Assembly (NCBI GenBank): GCA_017471825.1
Contig: JAFURQ010000021.1
Location: forward strand, 1 to 64,000
Length of the DNA stretch: 64,000 nucleotides
Direction: 5' to 3'
Source of the DNA: Clostridia bacterium
GTDB taxonomy: Bacteria > Bacillota > Clostridia > Oscillospirales > CAG-272
In this document: positions 23,635-32,292 of the stretch, in pieces
Numbering within the stretch: the stretch's first letter is position 1
How the letters are laid out: the number at the start of each line of letters is the position of its first letter
Notes under the pieces: generated by a model
Databases searched by the model: none
The model's input: only the letters and a program-made list of their open reading frames with translations
What the model was told of the DNA's origin: nothing
Program-made: the position numbers and the translations under genes

Positions 23635-24564
23635 TTAATCTCTTCTTTGATAGAATATGAACGAGGATAGTATCGCGGCTACAAGCAAGATTATCAATAC
23701 AACAATCAAGAAGAATATCCACGACATCGCGATTGAGGCGTTTGTTTTTACTGTCTCAATGTACGACATAACTATGTTCGTCGGACGGGTAAACGAGTCG
23801 ATAATAGTATATGCGGCGTTTACAAGAATCATCGGAGATATCATCGGGAATGTGATTTTCCAGAAGGTTTCCCAACCGGTTGCACCGTCTATCGTACAAG
23901 CCTCGTAAATAGCGGGAGAGATAGACTGAAGACCTGCAAGGAAGATAAGCATCTGAACACCGGAGTAGTTAATGATATTATAAATATCGTTAACCAGCTT
24001 TACGATGTACCCGATAATATCGGAGCCGATTTGCATATCCGCGAACAATTCCTGAACGTCCATTACGGATATGATGCCCGAGTCGCTTCCTGAACCGTCG
24101 TTGATACCGCCCTCCATCATATCCTGCATATTATCCGTTGCGTTTATGGATTCCATAAGACCCGTGGAGATAATAACAGGGACGAAATAGATGGCACGGA
24201 ACACCGCTCTACCAAGCATCTTCTGGTTAAGAACAACCGCTATGAAAAGCGAGAAGATGATGATTGCGGGAACCTCAAATATAAGCTGCTGAAGTCCCGA
24301 GAGAAGAGCGGAGGTGAAGTCGGAGGTCTGGAATGCCTCCTTGTAGAACTGCATACCTACGAACTGAATCTCGGTTGTGGGCATACCGTTTACGGTATCG
24401 CCCGCAACCTCCTGGTTAAAGGAAAACCAGATAGAGTCAAGAAGAATGGGAAGGTAGATGAGGAACACGCCGAGAATGAACGGGAGTGTGAAAAGATAAC
24501 CTGCACGAGCTCTTCTGGCATCGAGAGAGGCTTTTTTCTTAGGAAGTTTCAATGAAAGCTTCAT
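23635..24564 (-). CDS. Carbohydrate ABC transporter permease (MalF-like), second pair
   Basis: A 309-residue membrane protein with about six helices. 'RRARAGYLFTLPFILGVFLIYLPI' (outline) forms the first helix, 'MLGRAVFRAIYFVPVII' the core, and 'IYEACTIDGATGWETFWKITFPM' (outline) the EAA loop. Between helices 3 and 4 there is an inserted Asp/Gly/Met-rich segment of roughly 50 residues (about 140-190, 'NMQDMMEGGINDGSGSDSG') that ordinary sugar permeases lack; it probably lies outside the membrane. The start is 1 base after the DUF5696 gene's stop, indicating tight coupling. Confidence 0.85.
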   Translation of the reverse strand: MKLSLKLPKKKASLDARRARAGYLFTLPFILGVFLIYLPILLDSIWFSFNQEVAGDTVNGMPTTEIQFVGMQFYKEAFQTSDFTSALLSGLQQLIFEVPAIIIFSLFIAVVLNQKMLGRAVFRAIYFVPVIISTGLMESINATDNMQDMMEGGINDGSGSDSGIISVMDVQELFADMQIGSDIIGYIVKLVNDIYNIINYSGVQMLIFLAGLQSISPAIYEACTIDGATGWETFWKITFPMISPMILVNAAYTIIDSFTRPTNIVMSYIETVKTNASIAMSWIFFLIVVLIILLVAAILSSFIFYQRRD

Positions 24565-24565
24565 A

Positions 24566-27500
24566 CTATGCGTCTACCTCCAATTCATTAAGATTCTGAT
24601 ACTGATACTTGTTGAGGGTCACTATCTTGCCGTCAACGTTTACGTTTACTGTGTAAATATTGAAGTTAAGAAGGAAGCGAACCTCCTCGTTGCCCTTCTT
24701 ATAGGTTACGATAACAACCTTACCGTTATCAAGAGTGTAATCGGTATAATTGTATTCATCGCCTGCGAGGCAGTCGGATGAGGTGGTGTAGCTGTACTTG
24801 GACTCGTAATTCGGGTCGTCAAGGCCTGCTATGGCTATCGTTGCGTGGGTTGCTCCCTCTACCTCGGGATACTCTGCAACGTAGGTTGCAACGACCTCAT
24901 CAAGCTTCTTCGCAAAGGTTTCGGCATTGAAGGTAAGACCCGTTGCCGCCGCGATTGCGGAGAACTGCTCTGCTACCTTTGCGGTATCGAAGGTAACGTT
25001 AATTCTTGTGGTGTAATCCTGCGCGAGCTTCAATTCATCAAATTTAGCATCAAGCTTTGCATCAAGCTCTGCCTTGAGATTTGCTATATACTCATCTTCT
25101 ATATCGTTATAGTTGCTGAGCAGCTCGTCAGCTTCCTTCGCACGCTCTGCGATAACCGTCTGGTGATTTACAATCTCAAAATCCTGAAGACCTGCGAGCT
25201 CGGAATTAAGCTGGGTGTAGGTGATGAGCATCTGTGCATACCATGCAGAGTAGTTAACTCCGTAGTAATCGTTGAGAACCTCGTCGTCCTTGAGGTGAGA
25301 GGTGTTCTGATAGCAAAGGATGAAATAGGGTGCCGCACCGTTTTCAATCGAGCGAAGAACCTCATACTCGAGGGAGCCGCTGTAATTGAGAGGAGTGGAG
25401 GCGTAGTTTACGTGACCGTGGAGAATCATACCGACGAAGGGAACCGAGTAGGACGACATCTGAAGGTGGCTGGAGTCGGTAGCAACGTTAAGAATGTGCG
25501 TCGCGTACTTAACCGAGTAGATGTTACCCTTGTCTATCATAAGCTCGTAGCCGTCGGTGTTTGCCATTCTGTCAAGAAGGGCGATTACGTTTTCTCTGGA
25601 CTGGTCGCGGTTGATGGAATTATCCTTGTCGAAGTTGGAGTTTATGTCTGAGCCGAGAGTTGATACGGAGAGAGTATCAATATCGTACTTTCCGTAATCG
25701 TCAAGGAAGTCGGAATAAAGCTCGTCGAGCGAATCGGAGGAAACAACCATTGTGAAGAAGGATTCATAGGCCTGAAGAACCTCGTTATAAACCTGCTTCG
25801 ATGCGTAACGGTTGTCAACCATTCGTGAAAGCGACTTATTCTTGCTTATACCGTCAAAGGGAGCGGTATTGGTTACGTAAAGGAAATCAAACTCAGGGAA
25901 TACCGAGAAGTTGACGTCCTTCTCCTTGGAGATTTCGTTGCTTACGGAAGCAAGGTTTGCAAATCCCTTCTTGCCGCCGCAGGCTCTCTCCCACTTAACC
26001 TTTGAGGGATAGGTGTAATACATACCGTCGTTTGCAAAGCCGGTAAGCTTGAAGTTGATATTGTTGATCTTCTCCTGAACCTTGGTGAGAAGCTCCTCGT
26101 ATTCCGCGATCTTCTTTGCGGCATTTTCTCTTACCTCTTTTGCAAGATCGGGCTTATCGTCCTCCTCAAGCTCCTTTGCCTCCGCCTCGGAGGTTGTACG
26201 GCAGCTCTCTATAAGGCCCTCGATATGCTCCTTCGCATTTGAGATTTCGTTATACATCGTTATAACGTCATCAAATGAGGTGAGAGGAATGGATTTTTCA
26301 ATCGGGAAGGTGAGGATTTTTTCGGTTATCGTCATAGAGCCGAGCGATTCTATGTAAAGAGGAATATCATCGCTTACAAGCTCGATAGCCGAAAGGGTTC
26401 CGTCCGCCTTGAGATAATTGCGGTAATAGCTTGCCATACCTACGTATGAGGTTTCGTAGTAGTTGCCCTCGCCGTAGAAGGTGCCGCCGACAGCCTCATC
26501 CATAAGCATTGTGATTCTGGTGATGTAGGAGCCGGTGTATTTCGATTCCGCAACGATGGTATACTTTTTCGCATCGCCGACAGAAAGGGTCTGGGAAAGG
26601 TCGTATTCATCGGAGGGGTACGGTTCATATGCCGCGTAAACGCTTCCGAACTTATGCTCGGGGCCGCCGGACGAATACTGGAGATTTGCGAGCGAGGCGC
26701 CCTCTTCAAGTATTGCGAAATATCCGGTTTCGAGCATTTCGTTATCGGTTATGCCTGCCGAAACAAGCGCCGATTTCGTGGTTGCGTTGGTATTGCTCTC
26801 GGTTACTACACCGTATACGGGCATCGTGATCTGCTCACGGTGACGTCCCGAAAGGGTTGCATAGCAGTAATCGTGACCGAAAACGTTGGACTGAACGCTA
26901 AGAGGAATTACTCTCTTCTCGTCCTCATTGTGGAAATCGTTGAAGTTGATTACGGTACCGCTACCGTCGGGGAAGAAGATAAATCCGTCGGTTGTCATAT
27001 CGCCGTAGCCGAAATACTGAAGGGGGGTTACGGTTTTGAGTGTGTAGACAGATTCATCGAAGGAGATGGAGTTCGCGGGGAGGCGAACCGAGAGAGTGCC
27101 GTCCTCGTTGAAGGTGTATTCAAGAGCGCATCTTACAACGAGCTTCTGCTCATTTACGTGAACGTATCCGCACTCCTTTTCGTCCTCGTACATTGCAGTC
27201 ATGCTGTATTCGGGACAGAAATCCTCTATGAATCCCTCGTGCTGTCTTTTCTTCGCATTGTCGGTGTTCATATCGTAGTACCATACGGGAACGCCTTCTG
27301 CGAGGATGGGGTATTTCTCCGCCATTTTAGCAATGTACTCGGGAGATTCACCCTCTGCGCCGGGATCGAGGAAGGTATAAACGGAGATCATCGTTTTAAG
27401 AGGAAGAATGTAGTTATCGTAGAACTTATCAACCTTATCGGTTGCTGCCTGAACGGTGTTCAGATAATTCTCAAGTCTCTTAGGGTCGATGTGTCCGTCC

Positions 27501-28219
27501 TTCTCTATTCTATCGTAGAGGTTATTGCCAAAGAAGCCCTTGTACTGATCCTCAAGAACTGCTTTTTCAAACTCCTCTTCGAGAGTGAGAATCATGGGTG
27601 TCAGGATATCGGTGGTGAAATCCTTGGCGGTGATGGCACCGGGGAGAAGGAATCTCGTTGAGGTATCACCGAGAGTGTAGCTGACACGAAGGCCGCCCGA
27701 TATTGCAGATACGGAGATCTGACCGAGCTTTGCCGCCCATTTTACGCTATTGTAGTTGTGTTTGTTCGAAGATACGGAAACCTCTTCAAGCTGAACGCTT
27801 ATCTGGCTCATAATATCCTCTGCGGATGCAAGAACCTCGAGGTTTTCGGGGTCGGTATTCTGGTAACCGGGATTGATGGGGTTACTCGTGAGAATCTGGC
27901 CCGAGAAGTTGTTGCGGTAGTAGAGGAAGCCGGAATAACGGTTTACGTAAATCGAATACAAGCCGTCTGCCGTGGTAGAGGAATCAAGATAGCCCTTTTC
28001 AAGCTCGTAACTCAGCATTTCCTCTGCCGTGGAGAAGTTGTAGAGAAGATATTCATTGCTTATATAGTTCTGAATCTCTTCAAGTGACATATCCGCTTCT
28101 GATACCGAGGTAGATGGGGTATGTGCTGCTGAAGCCTCAACCGGTGGAATAACAACGGCTATGGCAGTGAACAGCATTACCACGAGCAAAGCAGTCGATA
28201 AAATCTTTTTCATATTCAT
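24566..28219 (-). CDS. Large secreted DUF5696-like protein of the transporter operon
   Basis: 1217 residues with a signal peptide (about 1-32, cleaved after ASAA) and no lipobox. Residues ~90-420 are a beta-rich domain; ~420-1000 contain 'GFIFFPDGSGTVINFNDFHNEDEKRVIPLSVQS' (outline), 'GTFYGEGNYYETSYVGMASYYRNYL', 'GFANDGMYYTYPSKVKWERACGGKKGFANL' and 'VPFVGMILHGHVNYASTPLNYS', as I recall for DUF5696. A charged coiled-coil insertion lies at ~640-705 and another near 1010-1080. The C-terminal ~130 residues are again beta-rich. The layout (beta-sandwich plus barrel-like domain) suggests a glycan-binding or glycosidase-like surface protein, but I see no proven catalytic pair. ATG 28219 follows AGGAGGT. 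Confidence 0.7.
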   Translation of the reverse strand: MNMKKILSTALLVVMLFTAIAVVIPPVEASAAHTPSTSVSEADMSLEEIQNYISNEYLLYNFSTAEEMLSYELEKGYLDSSTTADGLYSIYVNRYSGFLYYRNNFSGQILTSNPINPGYQNTDPENLEVLASAEDIMSQISVQLEEVSVSSNKHNYNSVKWAAKLGQISVSAISGGLRVSYTLGDTSTRFLLPGAITAKDFTTDILTPMILTLEEEFEKAVLEDQYKGFFGNNLYDRIEKDGHIDPKRLENYLNTVQAATDKVDKFYDNYILPLKTMISVYTFLDPGAEGESPEYIAKMAEKYPILAEGVPVWYYDMNTDNAKKRQHEGFIEDFCPEYSMTAMYEDEKECGYVHVNEQKLVVRCALEYTFNEDGTLSVRLPANSISFDESVYTLKTVTPLQYFGYGDMTTDGFIFFPDGSGTVINFNDFHNEDEKRVIPLSVQSNVFGHDYCYATLSGRHREQITMPVYGVVTESNTNATTKSALVSAGITDNEMLETGYFAILEEGASLANLQYSSGGPEHKFGSVYAAYEPYPSDEYDLSQTLSVGDAKKYTIVAESKYTGSYITRITMLMDEAVGGTFYGEGNYYETSYVGMASYYRNYLKADGTLSAIELVSDDIPLYIESLGSMTITEKILTFPIEKSIPLTSFDDVITMYNEISNAKEHIEGLIESCRTTSEAEAKELEEDDKPDLAKEVRENAAKKIAEYEELLTKVQEKINNINFKLTGFANDGMYYTYPSKVKWERACGGKKGFANLASVSNEISKEKDVNFSVFPEFDFLYVTNTAPFDGISKNKSLSRMVDNRYASKQVYNEVLQAYESFFTMVVSSDSLDELYSDFLDDYGKYDIDTLSVSTLGSDINSNFDKDNSINRDQSRENVIALLDRMANTDGYELMIDKGNIYSVKYATHILNVATDSSHLQMSSYSVPFVGMILHGHVNYASTPLNYSGSLEYEVLRSIENGAAPYFILCYQNTSHLKDDEVLNDYYGVNYSAWYAQMLITYTQLNSELAGLQDFEIVNHQTVIAERAKEADELLSNYNDIEDEYIANLKAELDAKLDAKFDELKLAQDYTTRINVTFDTAKVAEQFSAIAAATGLTFNAETFAKKLDEVVATYVAEYPEVEGATHATIAIAGLDDPNYESKYSYTTSSDCLAGDEYNYTDYTLDNGKVVIVTYKKGNEEVRFLLNFNIYTVNVNVDGKIVTLNKYQYQNLNELEVDA

Positions 28220-28237
28220 TTTTATTACCTCCTGCCT

Positions 28238-30427
28238 TTACATTCGGTTTCCGATTTCTGTGAAAATAGAAACCACGAACATTACCATCTTTGCCACAAG
28301 GCTGAAGAACAGGACAACTATGAACGCGATTACGAGCATAGCAACTATTGTTCCGAGAATGGTAATAAAGTTTTTGCCCATTGAATAGTCGTGAGTGACA
28401 AGAGTTCCGAAGAACAGAAGTATACCCACCCAGATATATCCTATAACAGCTACCATATTTACGATTGCCTGCGATTCGATAGCAAGGACGTTCGTAAGGA
28501 TAGTGGAAAGGATTATAAACAGAGGCAAGGGAGCAAGCGAGTAGCCCGCCGCGATATAGATATCCTTAAAGCTTCCCTCACCGTCAAAGAGCGTTGTGAG
28601 ACACCAGTTGGAGATACAGAACAGCATAAGCGGTATTCCAACGAAGCAAATCTGAAGGAGAATGTTATTGGACTCTCCTCTGGGGTTGAACGCATAGCCT
28701 CTACCGATTGACTGATAGAAGAATGCTACTATGGTGAGGGCGAAGATTGTACTTGCCGCTCTTACCGATCCACGCTTTTCGTGCTTCAAATCCCAGAAGC
28801 CGTCGAAGGGGTGGAATACAAGGTGGAATGCAAAGAGGAGCTCCTCCCAATAGGTCTTCTTGCCGACCTTGAGCGAGGTTTCCTTGTTCTTTTTCTTTGC
28901 ATAGCCAAGGAATTTAACGAAGAGAACTATTACTGCGATAACAAGAACTACAACGAGAAGCATCCATTTGGACATAAAGGATTTGCTGTTTGCGGAGCTT
29001 GCCTTCGACCAATAGGTCGTTTCGTAAGCTGCCTCGAGGTATTCCATTGCTTCCTCGTACTGACCCTGCTGGTAAAGTGCCTTACCTATACCGATGTATG
29101 CAAGGTCGAAGTTGTTGTTAAGAGCGAGAACCTCCTCCCATTTCTTCTGCGATGCGACGTAATCGTGGTCGTTCTCGTTTGCGAGAGCCTCGATAATAGC
29201 GTCACAGTAGGGAGTGGGGTCATAAACGGTGATTTTCGGTCCTACGCTACCTATGGAGTCGAGAACTACGAGACGGTAAACGTCCTTGCCGTTTTCCTCA
29301 AACACCTGATAGGTTATACCAACGAAGGTTGCGCCGTTACCGAGCTGGTCGCCCGTATCGCCGAAGGCGAAAAGAAGGTTACCCGATTGGTCGTAGGTGA
29401 AAAATCTTGAGCGGGACTGGTCAAGAATCGTCCAAGAGCCCTCTGCACCGATTGCTACGTCCTTTATCTGAGAGACGGTATCAATATCAACGGCAACCTC
29501 TCCGCCGGGGTCGAAGAAGCCGTTACGCTTCATTATCTCGTCACCCTGCGAGTTAAGCTTTTTAACAGGGGAGTTGGTTGCAGCCTTGGTTTTAATAGCG
29601 CTGAACTGATTCTTTTTATCCTCAGCCTTGGTTGCGTTAGTTGTTACGTAAACGAAGCCCTCGTCATCAACGGTGATGTTGTTGTAGGGGGTTGCGAGCT
29701 TACGCACCTGAGTGCTACGAACCTCTTCGGACTGGAATTTGCTCCAGATTATGTCGATGAGGCTGTAGGAAACCTCCTGCGCGCCTATGAAGCCTGTGAA
29801 GTCGCCCTCACCCGAGAGAACGATAACACCCTCGAAGGCTGCGGGAGATACGACGAATATTCTTCCGTAAATGTCTACTGCGATTGCGGTAGGCTTAAAC
29901 GCTTCTTCAGTAAGAATATTGCTCTTAGGCTTTACGATAGTTCTTACGTAGTTGTATTCACGGTCGAAGATTACGATTCTCTTGTTGCCCGTGTCACAGA
30001 TGTAAATGAAGCTCGAGCCGTCTGCGGTTTTGTTGGGGTCTGTAACGTAAATACCCGAGGGCTCGTTGAAGGTTTGTACCTCGCCGTTTTCATCCGTGTA
30101 GGTGGATAATTCTTTTGTTGCCTCGTAGAACTTATTAAGAACTACGATTCTGTTATTACCCTTATCTGCTATATAAAGGTTTGCGCTTTCATCACTTACG
30201 ATATCGCTAACCGTTGCGGAGAGGGTCGCATTACCGCCGATACCGGATATCTTCATATCGATGGAATCGAAGTCGTCTATCGCGGAATACGCTGCGGGAG
30301 AGCGAAGGGGATCGCCGTCAATGGAGTAGGTGTAAGTGTTGTAGGGCTCTGCTGCGGAGGAAGTAACCGTGCCGAAGAGCAATACAGCCATCAGCGCAAA
30401 AATCAACACTTTTGCTAATTTTTTCAT
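28238..30427 (-). CDS. NHL-propeller/TPR/Yip1-domain membrane protein
   Basis: 729 residues combining three modules. A signal peptide (1-25) is followed by an extracellular beta-propeller (~45-430) with NHL-type repeats: 'NLYIADKGNNRIVVLN', 'FIYICDTGNKRIVIFD', 'PTAIAVDIYGRIFVV', 'FFTYDQSGNLLFAFG'. A TPR pair follows (~440-495, 'LAYIGIGKALYQQGQYEEAMEYLEAA', outline), then a membrane helix (~508-530). The final ~190 residues are a five-helix Yip1 domain ('FHPFDGFWDLKHEKRGSV', 'FKDIYIAAGYSLAPLPLF'). ATG 30427 follows AAGGAGG. Its place between two permease pairs suggests a scaffold or sensor of the uptake complex; that role is inference. Confidence 0.8.
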   Translation of the reverse strand: MKKLAKVLIFALMAVLLFGTVTSSAAEPYNTYTYSIDGDPLRSPAAYSAIDDFDSIDMKISGIGGNATLSATVSDIVSDESANLYIADKGNNRIVVLNKFYEATKELSTYTDENGEVQTFNEPSGIYVTDPNKTADGSSFIYICDTGNKRIVIFDREYNYVRTIVKPKSNILTEEAFKPTAIAVDIYGRIFVVSPAAFEGVIVLSGEGDFTGFIGAQEVSYSLIDIIWSKFQSEEVRSTQVRKLATPYNNITVDDEGFVYVTTNATKAEDKKNQFSAIKTKAATNSPVKKLNSQGDEIMKRNGFFDPGGEVAVDIDTVSQIKDVAIGAEGSWTILDQSRSRFFTYDQSGNLLFAFGDTGDQLGNGATFVGITYQVFEENGKDVYRLVVLDSIGSVGPKITVYDPTPYCDAIIEALANENDHDYVASQKKWEEVLALNNNFDLAYIGIGKALYQQGQYEEAMEYLEAAYETTYWSKASSANSKSFMSKWMLLVVVLVIAVIVLFVKFLGYAKKKNKETSLKVGKKTYWEELLFAFHLVFHPFDGFWDLKHEKRGSVRAASTIFALTIVAFFYQSIGRGYAFNPRGESNNILLQICFVGIPLMLFCISNWCLTTLFDGEGSFKDIYIAAGYSLAPLPLFIILSTILTNVLAIESQAIVNMVAVIGYIWVGILLFFGTLVTHDYSMGKNFITILGTIVAMLVIAFIVVLFFSLVAKMVMFVVSIFTEIGNRM

Positions 30428-30438
30428 ATTTCCTCCTT

Positions 30439-31329
30439 TTAGTCTTTCATACCCGAGGAGCCCATCGTTTCAACTATCTGGCTCTGGTTAAGAACGAAGA
30501 TAAGTATGGGAACTATCATCATTACAACCGTAGCGGCAGCACCTGCGCCCGAACGGGCGATACCACCTGTTACTATCTGCTGGATAGCGTAGTTGAAGGT
30601 CTTAAGCTCTTCTGAGTGAATGTAAATTGATGAGCCGGAGTTCCAAAGTCCCTTGAAGCACTCGATAATAAGAGTCATCCAAGCGGGCTTAACCATTGGC
30701 ATTGCTATTGTGAGATAGGTTCTGAACTCGCTTGCGCCGTCGAGACGGGCGGATTCAAGAACCGTGTCGGGAACCGACGTTTCCATAAACTGCTTCATAA
30801 GGTAAAGACCCATGGTACCTGCCATCGAGGGTACTATAATGGAGAGGTAGGTATCTATCCATCCGAACGAGGAAAGGATAATGAAGTGGGTTACCTGGTT
30901 AACGGTTGAATGGAACATAAGGGACATTACTATGATCTGGAATATTACGTTTCTTCCGGGGAAACGGAGCTTTGCAAGCGCGTATGCCGCCATAGAAGCG
31001 AATACAAGGTTACCAAGAGTACCGCAAATCGTGATAAATACAGTATTGAATATGTATCTTGAGAAGGGCACCCACGAGTCACCCATAAGGGTTACGAGAT
31101 CCTTGAAGTTATCGAAGGTCGGGTTTACAACGTAGAACTTCGGGGGGAACATAAAGAGCTCGTCAAGGGGCTTGAGCGATTGCACTACAACGTAGTACAT
31201 CGGAAGGAACATGAAAAGACCAAGTATCGTGAGCATTATGGTGATACCGGTATCGCCGCCGGCCGAACGGTTAAGTACGACCTTATGGCCTCGGGTTCTT
31301 AGCTTTTTCTCTTTTGCCATACTACTCAC
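30439..31329 (-). CDS. Carbohydrate ABC transporter permease (MalG-like), first pair
   Basis: 296 residues, six helices. 'ILTILGLFMFLPMYYVVVQSLKPLDELFMFPPKFYV' (outline) is the family's first helix and loop, and 'DTVLESARLDGASEFRTYLTIAMPMVKPA' (outline) is the EAA loop. It overlaps its partner at 31322 by 8 bp and precedes the NHL-Yip1 gene by 11 bp. It imports an oligosaccharide delivered by the 1143-residue binding protein. Confidence 0.9.
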   Translation of the reverse strand: MSSMAKEKKLRTRGHKVVLNRSAGGDTGITIMLTILGLFMFLPMYYVVVQSLKPLDELFMFPPKFYVVNPTFDNFKDLVTLMGDSWVPFSRYIFNTVFITICGTLGNLVFASMAAYALAKLRFPGRNVIFQIIVMSLMFHSTVNQVTHFIILSSFGWIDTYLSIIVPSMAGTMGLYLMKQFMETSVPDTVLESARLDGASEFRTYLTIAMPMVKPAWMTLIIECFKGLWNSGSSIYIHSEELKTFNYAIQQIVTGGIARSGAGAAATVVMMIVPILIFVLNQSQIVETMGSSGMKD

Positions 31330-32275
31330 CTACCTTTGAAAGTGCTTTCTTTATAATAATATTGGAAGCAAACATTATTACAAAGAGGATTACGGCTATC
31401 GCGGAGGAATAACCGATCTCAAAGCGCTGTCCACCGTAGTCATTCAGGTGGTGCATTATTGTGTGCGCCGCGTAGTCAACCGAGGGGAAGCCGCAAAGAG
31501 CATCAACGACGGTACCGAAGCCGAAGGAGTTGGTGATGGCAAGAACCGCACCGAACATCAGCTGAGGACGCATTGTGGGAAGGGTTATGTACCAAAGCTC
31601 CTGCCAACGGTTCTTAATTCCGTCAACGGCAGCTGCCTCGTACATTGAGCGGTCAATCGTCTGGAAGCCGGCAATGAACGAGAGGAATGCGGTACCGAGA
31701 GAGGTCCAGAGCGCAACCACGATACACAGGGGCATTACGTAGTCGGCATCCTCGAACCAGAGGATAGGGCTTGTGATAAAGCCCATATCTATCAGCGTTG
31801 CGTTCGCCCAACCGTAAGAGTCAGACGAGAAGAGGGTTTTCCAAATGAGGTAAACCTGACCCGAGATAGAGGGTGCGTAGAATATAAGAGTTACTACGGC
31901 ACGAATCTTGGGGGGCAGCTCATTGATAAACCAAGCTATCAAAAGCGAGAGAAGGTAGGACACAGGACCCGTAACTGCGGCGAAAATAAGAGTATTCTGG
32001 CACGCAAGAAGGAAGATTTCGTCCTCCAGGAAGAGTCTTGTAAAGTTCGAAAGGCCCTGCCAATTCGGCATCTGAAGCATGTTGAAGTCCGTAAGGCTGA
32101 GAATCATCGAAAGAAATACAGGGAGAATGGTAAATATGATAAAGAGAATGAAGAAGGGCGCAATCATAAAGTATGCTGTCTTGTTTCTCTTCATTTCTTT
32201 CCATGTCCACTGAAGCTTCGACATTTCAGAGCGCTTTACCGGGCGCTTTGTTTCTGAGGTCGTTTGTGACATCAT
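31322..32275 (-). CDS. Carbohydrate ABC transporter permease (MalF-like), first pair
   Basis: 317 residues, six helices. 'MKRNKTAYFMIAPFFILFIIFTILPVFLSMILSLTDFN' (outline) and the EAA loop 'MYEAAAVDGIKNRWQELWYITLPTMRPQLMF' (outline) are diagnostic. ATG 32275 is followed by a second ATG; AAGGAG precedes it. It lies 17 bp after the solute-binding protein gene, in the normal order binding protein-MalF-MalG. Confidence 0.9.
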   Translation of the reverse strand: MMSQTTSETKRPVKRSEMSKLQWTWKEMKRNKTAYFMIAPFFILFIIFTILPVFLSMILSLTDFNMLQMPNWQGLSNFTRLFLEDEIFLLACQNTLIFAAVTGPVSYLLSLLIAWFINELPPKIRAVVTLIFYAPSISGQVYLIWKTLFSSDSYGWANATLIDMGFITSPILWFEDADYVMPLCIVVALWTSLGTAFLSFIAGFQTIDRSMYEAAAVDGIKNRWQELWYITLPTMRPQLMFGAVLAITNSFGFGTVVDALCGFPSVDYAAHTIMHHLNDYGGQRFEIGYSSAIAVILFVIMFASNIIIKKALSKVGE

Positions 32276-32292
32276 TCTTTCTCCTTACTGTA

